A stretch of 64,000 bases of DNA. Origin: Marisa cornuarietis. Lineage: Eukaryota > Mollusca > Gastropoda > Architaenioglossa > Ampullariidae. The translations under genes were made by a program, and so were the position numbers. The DNA lies in NCBI GenBank assembly GCA_004794655.1, contig SMMW01000502.1, positions 310,001 to 374,000 on the forward strand, written 5' to 3'. Positions 37,962 through 50,500 of this stretch are shown piece after piece. The notes under the pieces are model-generated. The model was not told the DNA's origin, did no database searches, and saw only the letters and a list, made by a program, of their open reading frames with translations. The first letter of the stretch is position 1; every line of letters starts with the position of its first letter.

Positions 37962-39084
37962 CTGAAACAAAGCAAACAAATATGTTGTGTATGGTGAACC
38001 ACACTGGCCACAGTTGGTAAGTTGTATGTAAGGGTAGATGTGTTCTATTGTCTCAGTACAAAAGTGTTAGTTAAATAGCGAGACACGTAGATGACACTGA
38101 GATTTCTAGTCTGACAAGAGTTTATTAAATGTCGGTAGTTTTATTAAGGATGTTTATCCCATCGTATGGTATATGTAGTTGTAAACATGTTAGTCAACAG
38201 CAGACACAGACGGACATTTATTGTGGAGCGTGTGGTACACAGACTCGCCTGCACGGAAAACACTCAGAGTTACAAGGGATGTGAGTGGTTAGCAGGACAG
38301 GGGGTACTGGTGTGTAGTTGGTCTTGAGAAAGGCACTCAACACGAGTCCCGGTGGCCCCTAATTAACTCATTAACACGAGAGCCACAATTCTGCTTCTTC
38401 CTGAGGCCGACCTTGATCCTGCATGCTGTGGAGTCTGGAGTGGTTGTCATGGCAGCGAGAACTTGAAAACACAGACACAGATACACTCACAGTCATTAAC
38501 ACCACAGGCGTTGGCAAGTTCACCAACATTTGGCGCTTGCATACAGGCAACTACACACTCTCTCCTTCTCTAGCTCACACCCCCCCCCTGCTTTTATCGG
38601 TTTCTTTTTGTCTCCCTCCCTCTCTCTCTCCTTCTTCCTCCCTCTCTCTCTTTATCTCCCTTTAGTTTGTTTACATGTTGACTCAATATCGTGTGGCGAA
38701 GCTGTGTCAATTTTCGATAGCATTGTCTAAAACAAGCTTTCTTTTTACCTGTTCGTGCATAGAGACTTTTACTTTTTTATTATCAGGCTGATAAAATCCT
38801 GTTTCTGGATTATCTGCTTTTTATATATTTCATTATGACACATTGGAAAAACCGTTGCCATTTTAAATTCCCTTACAATTTTTTTATACAACTACACCGG
38901 AAACTCAAAGCAAAGTTGACCACTTGTTATCAGGAGTCTAATTATGCAGCCTCGGCTCGTGGCGCTGATATGACTGTCGTTCTTTCTATTTTTATCGTCT
39001 GTTCCGTCGTGTGGTAACTACAGCAAATATAGTTTTTGTTCTCTTTAATGTGTAGCCAGTGGCATGATGATGATTAGTGTCGTT
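37962..39084. other. spacer, nothing recognised
   Basis: It contains a pyrimidine-rich (CT)n block at 38560-38660 and no supported gene. Confidence 0.45.
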
Positions 39085-41360
39085 CTACCTGTTTTGATCA
39101 TTCAAATTAAAACTAAATGTGAGGTGAGAGAAAGTGGTAGCAACGCATTTTGAGTTTTCGCCGTTTGATAGAGTCAGGCTTTCACACTCTCCATGGGACA
39201 TTGCCATCTTGTGTCTGACATCGTTTTTAATGTAAGTTACCGGACATTTTCTTTTAATATCTTTCACCTGCCAGGGCAACTTGCAAAGACACAGTATATT
39301 CTCTGCAACACACCGAAGAACATCAAGGCTTGAGGATCGCATTTCGCCATGTCCCCCAATAGAAGGTTAAGGTTGTGGCACACACAGGGGCAAGTAAAGA
39401 GCACGGCGACTTATTTGCAGTATTCGAGCTTCAACACCTTGATGCTTGCCTTTCATGTTTGCTCCTTTATCAAAGCCTTGACCTCTGCAGTCTTCCATTC
39501 GTTGTTTTGGAAGTGCTTCAAGCAGAGTGACTGTTAAGCCTTTGCCAGTGGAATCTTCGGCATGTAAACATTTGATGAAGTGTTCTGACACTTCTACATC
39601 CTGGTCACTCACATCGACAAATCGTAAACTGATTTGTTGTTTATCACTTGTGTCGGGAGTACAGTAAGAAAAGTACTTTGCTTTTGTACCTTCTCTAATA
39701 TCTTCTTCTGAGCTTCTGATGACATTAGTTGAATCAACTCGTCTAGAATCTGATGGCCGAAGTAGTGGTCAAATATTTCTTCGTTTTCGATTCTACGAAT
39801 GTGTTCTTTCATTATGGGATCATACTTTTTTAGCATTTCCATTCAGCCCAGAAAGAACCATTGTGGGGGTCTCCAAGCCTCTCTCTTGTGCCCCGCAAGG
39901 CCATATTGTAGGATGCAAGATATTTTACTCCTAGCAACATTCTGGGAAGAACGGAGCGCCAGTGCAGTTCCTCCTTCTCAATGTTGTCCTGAAGATTCTG
40001 ATCCACAGTAGATTTTGTGGCTAACCGTTGCTGAAATTCCAGCCATTTTTTTTTTATTTTTGATGTGCTCTTTGGAAATTTCATGATTTGTTAGAGTCGT
40101 GGAAAGATGCAGCCAGTCACGGTTACCGTCCTGTGTTAGTTTATTGTTGTGGTCATTGTCACCGGCGTATACTTTGCAACAACAGCAAAAGGCCGCATCT
40201 TTGGCTTTGGAGTACACCAACTATTTTCTGTCTACACATTGCCCATTAGCCAGTTTCCTTGAATATAAAGCAGGAGAAAAACGCCTATTTTCTCATCCAG
40301 CGGAAATCGCTCTTCGTTAGCGATTGTTACAGGACCTTTCTCCACCAACATAGTAACAATGTTCTCACTCGTGTTCACGTAGTTTCAGTCAGATATTTCT
40401 ACTTCTGTGACACCAGCAGTTGTGTGTAGTTCTTGGTCTGCATGGCCTGCCTCGTGGTCATCAGTATCCTGTTGAGAGTCTGAACTACTCTAAAATACTT
40501 CACTAGTAGCTGAACATTCGTTGTTGTTTTCGTTGACATGTTCGATGTCTTCACCATCTTTGGCAGAAAAAAATTTTTGTTGCTCAATATTTTGATTATC
40601 CAAATCACTGGTCGTACTAAACGAAAGTGGAGCATAAGGTCGCTCATTAAGATTCTCCTCCTGTTTAATTTTTGTCGGCACGTTTGTGGTTTCCTCCCGG
40701 AGATGATTTGATGAAGCTGAGAAATGCCTCATCACTAAGAATTTTTCGAAAAACCCTCTTTGACTTCTTTCAAATTCGTCTCGCTCTTTCCTCCTTTTGC
40801 TTTCTTTGTGCCGGAATCATATTTTCTGTCCTTGTCTCTATCTCTACCCATATCCGATTAAATAATATTAAGCCCAATGGCAAAACAACAAAAACGCCAC
40901 ACGATGTGATTCACATTGAATCAGCTAAACACACAGCACTCGCACTAAAATAATCGCTCATGAAACTGGAGGTCGGGAGGTGGTGATGGGAACCACGATG
41001 ATAGATAATGAGAGGAAGCACTAGCGACGGAAAAAAACTCGCCAATTACAGTTATCTTTCGTAAGTTGATGGTCAGAAAGAGAACATGACACGAGCCAGC
41101 GAAGGTGAACCAGGCAAGGTGAACAACGATCTGTTTTCCCGGCAAGTGCAACACGGTTTGACGAGCTAATCTTGTTAATAAATGGATATCAGTCCCCTGA
41201 ATTTTTCTAAGAAACCCTTTTGTCAGGATTTTTTTGTTTAGAATTTGAAGAAAATTACTGACTGTCTCATCCCGAGGGTGCACTTGCTAGCGCGGGGCTC
41301 TCATCAGGCGCGGGGCCTTGGGCGGTCGCCCTGCTCGTCCTCTCCTAGCGCCGGCTCTTA
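39085..41360 (-). pseudogene. decayed hAT transposase (DUF4371/ZMYM1-like) element
   Basis: On the minus strand, from right to left: a terminal segment GAGCCGGCGCTAGGAGAGG near 41357 with a GGGCGACCGCCC stretch; an N-terminus with KYDSGTKKAKGGK (about 40850); the TTF-type zinc-finger region LVYSKAKDAAFCCCCKVY (about 40215); EISKEHIKNKKKM; EELHWRSVLPRML; then the DUF4371 core RGQGFDKGANMKGKHQGVEA and MFFGVLQRIY. Frameshifts and stops separate these blocks, and the C-terminal dimerisation region is missing, so the element is truncated and dead. The exact left end and target duplication were not identified. Confidence 0.75.
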
Positions 41361-41404
41361 GTCAGTAGCTCTTGTGTAGATAATCTTCCTTGTGCCAACT
41401 TAGA

Positions 41405-41409
<5 letters not shown>

Positions 41410-41458
<49 letters not shown>
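41410..41458. repeat. (GT)n microsatellite
   Basis: About 48 bases of GT dinucleotides just outside the hAT end. Confidence 0.93.
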
Positions 41459-41459
<1 letters not shown>

Positions 41460-41827
41460 TGAGGCTAAAGCTTGTTACTAAGGAGGAGGCAAAATGGTTG
41501 GTGTGATGGCTGATATACACACGTATCGCCTAGTGGCTGACGAAGTGACAGAACTGTTGGAGGCAATAATACCTGTGATGTAAGGGAGGTCATCACTGGA
41601 AAAGCGAAACATCACTTGTCTCCCCTTAGCTACAAGAGTGTTCAATAATTAAAGTTATAACTGGTGAGTTCAACAAGTAAATTGAAGGGCGTGTAAAGAG
41701 TGCAAGACAAACCAACTTTCCCTGAAGTTGTCCTCCGACAGCCGTCGAGAGGTAAACGGAGTTCACTTCTCTGTACATTTAATGTCACTGGAGGCGATAC
41801 AAGAAATAGTACCTAGTGCTAGAGCTG

Positions 41828-42074
41828 TGACACACACGACCTGTCACACACCACCTGTCACACACGACCTGTCACACACCACCTGTCACACACCACGACC
41901 TGTCACACACCACCTGTCACACACCACCTGTCACACACTATACCTGTCACATACCACATGTCACACACCACCTGTCACACACTATACCTGTCACACACTA
42001 TACCTGTCACACACCACCTGTCACACACTATACCTGTCACACACCACCTGTCACACACTATACCTGTCACACAG
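41828..42074. repeat. short tandem array of CACCTGTCACACAC units
   Basis: Units of 14-16 bases alternate CACCTGTCACACACCA with CTATACCTGTCACACA. The Thr/His/Cys-rich open frames here are repeat translations. Confidence 0.92.
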
Positions 42075-42599
42075 GAGTTTTCTTGTAGTTTACAATATGT
42101 AGTCCAATTCCCCCTCTTTTTAATTCTCTCCACACCTCCCCCTTCATCCCACCTACCATGAATCCTCTCAGCCTTGTGTTTTAGAATTGTCTCAAACACA
42201 AATATTGTCGTGTTTCTTTTGTACATAAATTACTTAATTAAAGCTATATGACCCTGTGGGAAAGCCACACGTTTATGACAAGTGGTTTATGAAGCATGTG
42301 GTAAATTGATTGATTAGTGTGAAAGCATGGATATCTCACAAATTCCTTATTTTGTTTTCTGGTGAATAAGAACTCACTGTAGTGAATCCAAACACGTGAA
42401 CGATGATAAAGAGGACAACACGAGGCTGTGGAGGATGACAAGACAATGTCCCTCATTCAGTGATGAGAATGTGTAACAGTCATCTCATCCAAAGTTTCTG
42501 AAAGACACTCAAAACTAAGAGGAGGAGATAAAAGTAATCGTGGACGTATGATAAGTACTTAGTATATATCATTCTATAGAACCCAAGAGAGTACAGATA

Positions 42600-42836
42600 G
42601 GGTACAAAGAATGACAAGGGTCGTGTACAGAGAGTGACAGTGACAGGGGTCGTGTAAGAGAGTGACAGTGACAGGGGTCGTGTAAGAGAGTGACAGTGAC
42701 AGGGGTCGTGTACAGAGAGTGACAGTGACAGGGGTCGTGTACAGAGAGTGACAGTGACAGGGGTCGTGTAAGAGAGTGACAGTGACAGGGGTCGTGTACA
42801 GAGAGTGACAGTGACAGGGGTCGTGTACAGAGAGTA
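42600..42836. repeat. minisatellite, 26-29-bp units
   Basis: About eight copies contain GAGAGTGACAGTGACAGGGG plus TCGTGTAC or TCGTGTA. The minus-strand Pro/Leu/Ser open frames are repeat translations. Confidence 0.92.
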
Positions 42837-44399
42837 AGTACTGAAACAATTAGGGTCTGACCTCACAACTTCACAATTCTCATCGATTTGGTAACTAAGC
42901 AGATTTTGACCACTGCGCCACCGGGTGCTGCCAGGAAGTGGGGGCTGGGCTGACAGGTTATCACGGGGGTCACGAGGACACCGGCAATGTAGTCAAGGGA
43001 AATAAGTGCTAAGTTCTCTCTTTTACTCCACAAGTGCCGATTTCCTCTACCTGTCGTGTTACCGTTAGGCTGGCTGTACAGGTGAGAAAGTTTGTAAAGT
43101 AGGTCAGTGAACAGAGCGGGGGGATCAAGTGCGGGGGGGGGGGCAACTTGCACATACGCCGTCAGCTGGGAGGGGGCGGGTACACTAGTGCAGGAGTTTG
43201 TGGCAAGAGCCAGTTAGTGCACATGTGAGTGCGCGTGCATGAAGGTAGTCGCCTGCACATGCGCGAGCGCGCACACACGAGCGTGAATGGAGTGAGTGAA
43301 GGAAGTGCGCAGTGGTGGAAAGGGCACAGGGCGCCGGCAAGACGGCAAAGTGCTGGAGGTCGACTACGGTGGCGAGGCAGACCTGACAAATAAGGAAATT
43401 TATTTCTTGTGAAAAGGTTAGTTGCAGACCTTTCTACTCCTTAAGGTCAGTTACCGGAGTTTTACAGTAAAGTGAGTAAACCATATTTTCGACCATTTTA
43501 GTTCAGGGGCCAGTTGCACCACACATTTGAAATTTTAAACACTTTTAGGCCTTAACTCTGTTCAGATAATTAGTTTAAGCTGCACACCACAATTTTAGAA
43601 TTTTTAAAACTAAAACTGATAAAGTTTTTTAAGTCTCATTTTCCGTCCTGTCAGTACAAAATTTTGTATGTTTGTCTGCAATGCATCAAAATGGCTAAGA
43701 AGAGATTTTTTGCTTCTTTAGAACAGCTTTAAGGCTTAGAAAAGTGTTGTGCAACAGGCTCCAGGAGGACACGGGCAAATGTCAATTAAAAATAAGTGCC
43801 ACGAACAGGACACACGGCCAGAAAAATGGCATTTTCCTTTTGTGATGTGCTTTCTTTTTGATAAGGTTCAGCATATAACTACACAATTTTATCCTATCAA
43901 CCACAGAAGAGGAACTTCCGATCATTTTGAACTGATCAAAATTAAAACTCTTCAAATCTCTAGAAGCTGTTTGAATTCACACCCGATGCACAGGCACACA
44001 TGCTTACTTGTTATAGTATCTGCAAATTTGTATGAATAAGTCTGCTTAGATGAGTGTTGAGTGTGCATGGCGTGTGCACTCATGTGTAGTATGTTGTAGC
44101 CTACATTACAGACATCGCTCTGACAGCCAGCCACTGATTTAATCTTCGCCGGAGCCCTAGCCTCACGCCGCACAACGTCTCTCCCGACACCCCTCTGACC
44201 CGGATATGAGTGGGTGACGAGGCGATTAACGGGTTTCTCCAAGAGGCCACCTCTCCCAGTACTACCCACCCCACTCACCCCACTCACACCTTCCACCTTC
44301 CTCGTATTGTGTCTCCTGCAGCTCGCGCGCGACCTCTAGCGACGCCACACAGTCTCTGTGAGAGAGGAGGGCGAGAAAACAACTTACTAACAGAACACA
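42837..44399. other. spacer, nothing recognised
   Basis: It includes a G-run at 43133-43142 and a GC-rich purine/CG stretch (43160-43390). No splice-consistent coding sequence was found. Confidence 0.4.
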
Positions 44400-45545
44400 G
44401 CAGACACAGCTAACAAACAACACATAGGATATACAGCACAAAAGAGACACATCTCACGAACACTACACAAGAGACACATCTCACAAACAACACACAAGAG
44501 ACACATCTAACAAACAACTCACAAGAGACACATCTCACAAACAACACACAAGAGACACATCTCACAATTACTACACAAGAGACACATCTCACAAACAACA
44601 CACAAGAGACACATCTCACAAACAACACACAAGAGACAGATCTCCCAAACACTACACAAGAGACACATCTCACAAACAACTTACAAGAGACACATCTCAC
44701 AAACAACTCACAAGAGACACATCTCACAAACAACACACAAGAGACACATCTCACAAACACTACACAAGAGACACATCTCACAAACAACACACAAGAGACA
44801 CATCTCACAATTACTACACAAGAGACACATCTAACAAACAACTCACAAGAGACACATCTAACAAACAACTCACAAGAGGCACATCTCACAAACACTACAC
44901 AAGAGACACATCTCACAAACAACTCACAAGAGACACATCTCACAAACAACACACAAGAGACACATCTAACAAACAACTCACAAGAGACACATCTCACAAA
45001 CAACACACAAGAGACACATCTAACAAACAACTCACAAGAGACATAACGTACAAACGGTACAAAAGAAACACAGATCACACACATCACACAAAAGACATAT
45101 TAAACTCACAAACATCGCACGAGGCTCAAGTCACAAGCACTACACAAGACACTAGCTGACAATTACTACACGAGACGCAGCTCACTAACATTACACGAGA
45201 CACACCTCACACACAATACACAAGACACACATACAGACATTACACAAGAGACACACCTCAAACACATTACACAAGACACACATTACAGACATTACACAAG
45301 AGACACACCTCAAACACATTACACAAGACACACATTACAGACATTACACAAGAGACACACATTACACAAGACACACATTACACAAGAGACACACCTCACA
45401 CACAATACACAAGAGACACCTCACACACATTACACATTACACACATTATACAAGAGACACCTCAAACACATTACACAAGACACACATTACACATATTACA
45501 CCAGAGACACACCTCACACACAATACACAAGAGACACACCTCACA
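44400..45545. repeat. 27-bp minisatellite decaying into degenerate ACACAAGAGACAC repeats
   Basis: 44440-45050 is regular: ACAAGAGACACATCTCACAA plus ACAACAC-type links, 27 bases. The right part to 45545 is irregular (CATTACACAAGACACACATT). The 225-codon minus-strand frame with a VRCVSC peptide repeat is an artefact of the 9-codon period. Confidence 0.93.
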
Positions 45546-46090
45546 AACACCATTAGCAAGCTGAAGTGGGTGTCACGTGACGTGGGAGTCGGATTGTTGA
45601 ACCTGTCGTTTTTGTCGTCAACACCAGAGTCGGCTGAGGGGTTACCTTGGTAACAATTATAGACGTGCAGGAGATGGCTGCTCACTGTAGGAAACCGTTG
45701 TAAGATGGAATGTTTGAGGCCAGTCACCTGTTGAACGTCGCTCTTCTGTGGGCTGTCGAGTGTCACGTGTCTAATGTCTACACTGAGCTCAGGTTACATG
45801 ATAGCACGAGCTGACCACGTGCATTAAGTAATATGTCGGTGATTTATTCGCGCGGCGAGTGTGTGTGCGTGAGAGAGCGAGAGAGAGAGAGAGAGAAAAG
45901 AATCTGTGTGTGAGGGTGTGAGAATGTAACCGTGTTTGTGCGTGTGTTAGCGCGCGTGTGATTACATAAACGAGGGTGTTCAGCAACTTGACATGGTTTA
46001 GAGAGATGGGGGAGGAGAGGGGGTGAGAGTTTGTGTGGAGGGGGTGAGTGTCAGAAAGGAGCCAAGCGGCTTGTAACGAGGAAGGGAATA
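45546..46090. other. 5' flank of the plus-strand Ig-like gene
   Basis: It contains (GA)n-rich sequence at 45867-45900 and a G-rich stretch at 46005-46060. A minus-strand frame here (about 45766-45546) has non-repetitive sequence but no recognisable domain; I do not call it. Confidence 0.4.
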
Positions 46091-46095
46091 GTTGG

Positions 46096-46106
46096 TCCTA
46101 TAGTAT
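46096..46106 (+). promoter_or_regulatory. TATA-like element upstream of the Ig-like gene
   Basis: CCTATAGTATAACAC lies about 100 bases before the ATG at 46202, a plausible core promoter distance. It is a single weak motif. Confidence 0.25.
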
Positions 46107-46201
46107 AACACATCCCCCCTAACTGTCACACAGCGACGACTTCAACAGTTGCCGTATGTCGTGCCGGCGACAGGGTCTTGCGGGTCTGTCACCTCCTCAC
46201 C

Positions 46202-46256
46202 ATGTTGCACCATCTCCTCGTCATCGCCACCATCGTCTACTGTCTGCAAGCTGAAG
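46202..46256 (+). CDS. exon 1, signal peptide of the Ig-like protein
   Basis: A short His-containing start and a hydrophobic core (LLVIATIVYCL) precede QAEG; the donor gtaact follows 46256. The single leftover G joins AC of exon 46705 in frame. Confidence 0.75.
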
Positions 46257-47061
46257 GTAACTGCTCTGCTTATTATCGACAAAGAGAGTGAGTGAGAGAA
46301 AAGAGCGAGACGAGGTAGGTTATAGTAATAATGTAATAGTGGACGAGTTATAATGTGATCGTTGTTATGAGGAGTGACACTTACTGTTCGTCTTCTCCAC
46401 ACTTGATAGCTGCAGCAGCTGACATTCATTGTTGTCATACATCGCTGACATACGAGTAGACAGACACTTGTCACTGGACTGTGGACAGGTTTCTGCTCAG
46501 TGACAGGATACCCACACTGTATGACAGTTGACGTCTGTACTGAACAGCAAACGTGCACACACACACACGCACACGCACACGCACACAAACACACACACAT
46601 ACATATGATATCATCTATATCGATCATGGGCTATAGAGTGGCACATGTTTCACCTCATTCCATGACCCACTGGCGAGGGAGACAACTCCTGTCTCATGTT
46701 GCAGACACATTCCTACAGGAGCTGAAGGTGCTGCAGGATGTTCGCCAGGTGGAGTGTCTGTACAGTAGCCCCAGCCTCGTTATGGTCAAGCTGATAGAGA
46801 CAGGACACGACAACCGCACAGGGTGGGGCAGCATGGCCCAGAGAAACTGTAGTGGCAACATCACCTTCCTGGCCTGTGTCTTCAGCACCTCCAGCATCAC
46901 ACTGCACGCCCTCGTCACCGACATCAGGGAGGGGCAGACTCGCAACTTCACCTGTGTAGCCACTGTCATCACCACTTCCGGTGACTTCGACATCAGAGAG
47001 CTCGGTCACATCAACATCAGTAAGGAAGGTGGGTCTCGCTCTTAGTATGCTGCTAGTCAAA

Positions 47062-47092
<31 letters not shown>

Positions 47093-47499
47093 ACTATGAT
47101 ATTATGCATCATGTAACAGTATAGTGTAACACTATGTAACATCGCTGTATTATGCAGCATGAACAACTATCATGTAACACTTTGTGGCACTTTGTAAAGA
47201 CCTCAAATTGTGATGCACAGCCTCAAATACTTGATTAAACTTCACATGAACACACGATGACCTTTGACCTCGTGTTCCAGTGCCGTCTACCACCTCACAG
47301 CCTAAGACAGTCACCTGTAAGTAACACTTGTTTCCTACAAGTAACAGACAAGAACACTTTGCTACATTTATAGTAACACTATTAAACATGTAATCATTGC
47401 ACACACTTCATTCTTTGACTAAACATCTGTCAACTTTCTGTAAGATTTGTGTTATCTGTAACTGACAAAACAATAACGAAAATACCTGTTTGGAAAGAT

Positions 47500-47566
<67 letters not shown>

Positions 47567-50500
47567 ATATTGCATAGAGTAAGTTCCTTGTCAGTCGTGT
47601 CCATTGATGTCAACCATGTGTATGTGTTACTGTGTGTATGTGTACTACTTTGTCACATGACCCCCCTCTATGTACGTGTATGTGTTACTGTGTGTGTTGA
47701 TGTTACTGTGTGTATTACTGTGTATGTGTTACTGTATGTGCTTGTGTTACTGGGTGTTACTGTGGGTGTTTTTGTGTTACTATACATGTGTGTGCTACTT
47801 TTTCACATGAGCTTGGACTGCTACCCCTCTATGTACGTGTATGTGTTACTGTGTGTGTTGATGTTACTGTGTGTATTACTATGTATGTGTTACTGTGTGT
47901 GTTTAAGTGTTACTGTGTATGTGTGCTACATTGTCACATGAGCTTGGACTGCTACCCCTCTATGTACATGTATGTCTTACTGTGTGTGTTGATGTTACTG
48001 TGTGTGTTGATGTTACTGTGTGTATTTAAGTGTTACTGTGTATGTGTGCTACATTGTCACATGAGCTTGGACTGCTACCCCTCTATGTACATGTATGTCT
48101 TACTGTGTGTGTTGATGTTACTGTGTGTATTACTGTGTATGTGTTACTGTATGTGCTTGTGTGTTACTGTGTTTGTTTATGTGTCACTGTGTGTATCACT
48201 GTGTATGCGTTATTGTATGTGTTTGTGTTACTGTGTGTATTACTGTGTATGTGTTATTGTGTGTGTTTATGTGTCACTGTGTGTAGTACTGTGTATGTGT
48301 CACTGTGTGTGTTTAAGTGTTACTGTGTATGTGTGCTACATTGTCACATGAGGTTGGACTGCTACCCCTCTATGTGTGTGTCTGTGTAGCTACAATGCCT
48401 GACTTCACCCTGAAGGCTCAAAGCAGTCAGCAACGGGACAAATGTAAGTATCGCTGTTCTCATTTATTTCGTAACTTTTTGTTGTTGTTGTTTGTTGTTG
48501 TTGTTGTTTTAAATTATTTGAGGAAGGGAGTATAATTTGTTCGTTGTCATGTTAACTGTTTTTCAGTGTCCCTGTTGTTTTCGTGTTTGCTGTGATCGTC
48601 ATAAATCGATGCTAAAGCAGTAGTAGCTGTAGTAATGTACAGGCCCAAACTCCATGGCTAGGCGTTAGCTGAGTGTTAACTCTATGGCTAGCCCTTAGCT
48701 GAGTGTTAACTCTATGGCTAGCCCTTAGCTGAGTGTTAACTCTATGGCTAGCCCTTAGTTGAGTGCTAACACCATGGTTATCCGTTAGCTGAGTGTTAAC
48801 TCTATGGGTAGGAGTTAGCTGAGTGCTAACTCCATGGCTAGGCATTAGCTGAGTGCTAACTTAATGCCGTCAGCTGCGACTGCTAAAACATCTGTAGGTA
48901 CTTTAGCTGAAAGCCTGGCACCTAGCAACGTGTTATGTCCCCGATGCCACCCGTCTTGGTGTCTCTCTCGGTTGGTCCACGGGGCGAAAGGTCGGCACTG
49001 TCAGGGTCTCTACTGGTGTCTACACCAGGCTGTGCCGCTTGTAGTTCTTACGACCTGTGCTGCTGATGTTTGTTGTTTGTGTCAACTGCACTGTTTGCAT
49101 GGTCGTGATATGTTTGAAACGTAAATCATACACTTGGTCTCCATGTGTCAGCTTCATCTTGCACTGTGTGATGATGAGAGTAAAATGTTAGGCCAGGTTT
49201 ATCTGACTGACTACCTCAGGAACCAAAGCTTGATCACAGGTCACCTATCAGAAAGCCTCAAAGCACTTTACGAGTACGGTATACAGAAGGTGACAAGTCA
49301 AGCAGGCAGCAGTACCTCTTGGTATCAACGTGTCGTTTCAGGTGAGCTCTCTGATGTCCTCATCATCGTCATCGTCTTCCTTGCTGTCTCAGGCCTGCTC
49401 CTCATCATCCTGCTAATCCTCTTCCTCAGAGGTAGGTTTTAGAGGCAACTGCAGTGTCTGCACAGATACAACCATCCCTTCCTCACTCCCTCTCATGTAA
49501 AACTCTAGGGGTTGCTATTGACAACAATTTATCTTGGTCCCAACACATCCTAACCATAAGCAAAACTACAGCACAGTAAAACTTTCTCCTCTCAAAAATT
49601 AAACACCTGTTAACCCCTCACTCTTGAAAACTGTTCTACACAGCCTGTACACAGTGGACCTTTGATTACGCTTCCTACTATCTTTTGTACTGACATTATT
49701 AGAGGGTCTCTTAAAATCACGATTACCATACCTTGACTTGACTTATTCAAGACCAGTCTGAAATATCCTAGTATAGTGTTCTTTGCAACAACCTTCCCCC
49801 ACATCTCCAAAGAAAGGACCCCAGTCTACAGGTTCAACGTGGGACTCCTACAACACCTTTTCGAAACATTTTGAACACCCACTGAGGCTTCCTACCCCAC
49901 TTAGTCGTCTATACTCGCACCTAAAAAAGCAAACATGCACCAAATGTTTCCAGTGCTCTAGCCAACAAAAATAACCCTGTCCATTCAGTAATCAACCTCC
50001 ATACTTGTACATATCATACTTTCTCTCGGTGTTTTAATTGCCTTGTTTTAAATTAATGTAAAGTTTGTTTTTGTGCTACTTGGTCTGAGAGCTAGATGTA
50101 ACAAAGCATAAGGTTTGCTTATTCAGCTACCCTCGTAAATAAAGGTTTGTCTCTATCCATCCATTGACATCGCGCGCACAGTCTCTTCAGTGGACATCAG
50201 ACTTCTTGACTCGAGGCTTGTTAAGTGGCCAAACCCGCTCTACAGCTGTGCGCATGCGCTGAGACTTATTTTCAACCGTCTGCAGCTGAGAGACTGTTGA
50301 TTGTTATCCATTCAATATAGTTTTTCTTGCATGCATGTTAGAAATTGACTTACCAATCAACATGTAAATATATATATATATATGTGTGAAATATGAATTC
50401 CTGGAAAACAACCAGAGACCTGATAAATAAACAACAAATAGTAAATATGAAGCGATATCTGTCAACAGCCCGGAGGGAGGTCCTGGCAGCACGTGATAAA

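Noticed and set aside
40945..41283. 112-codon minus-strand frame
   Set aside because: It is terminal sequence of the hAT element without transposase motifs; treated as part of that relic.
44410..45087. 225-codon minus-strand frame with Cys-rich peptide repeats
   Set aside because: It results from a 27-bp array with a 9-codon period; no unique coding sequence.
45546..45766. Non-repetitive minus-strand frame beside the 27-bp array
   Set aside because: About 70 unique residues without a known motif; no matching partner exon found, so not called as a gene.
47498..48389. Cys/Val/Tyr-rich long open frames
   Set aside because: Overlapping frames over TGTTACTGTGTGT repeats, partly intronic to the Ig-like gene.
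49134..49341. Upstream extension of the transmembrane exon as coding
   Set aside because: The acceptor at 49340-49341 gives the phase-1 join and the 90-nt length shared with the paralogue; the upstream open frame is not conserved.
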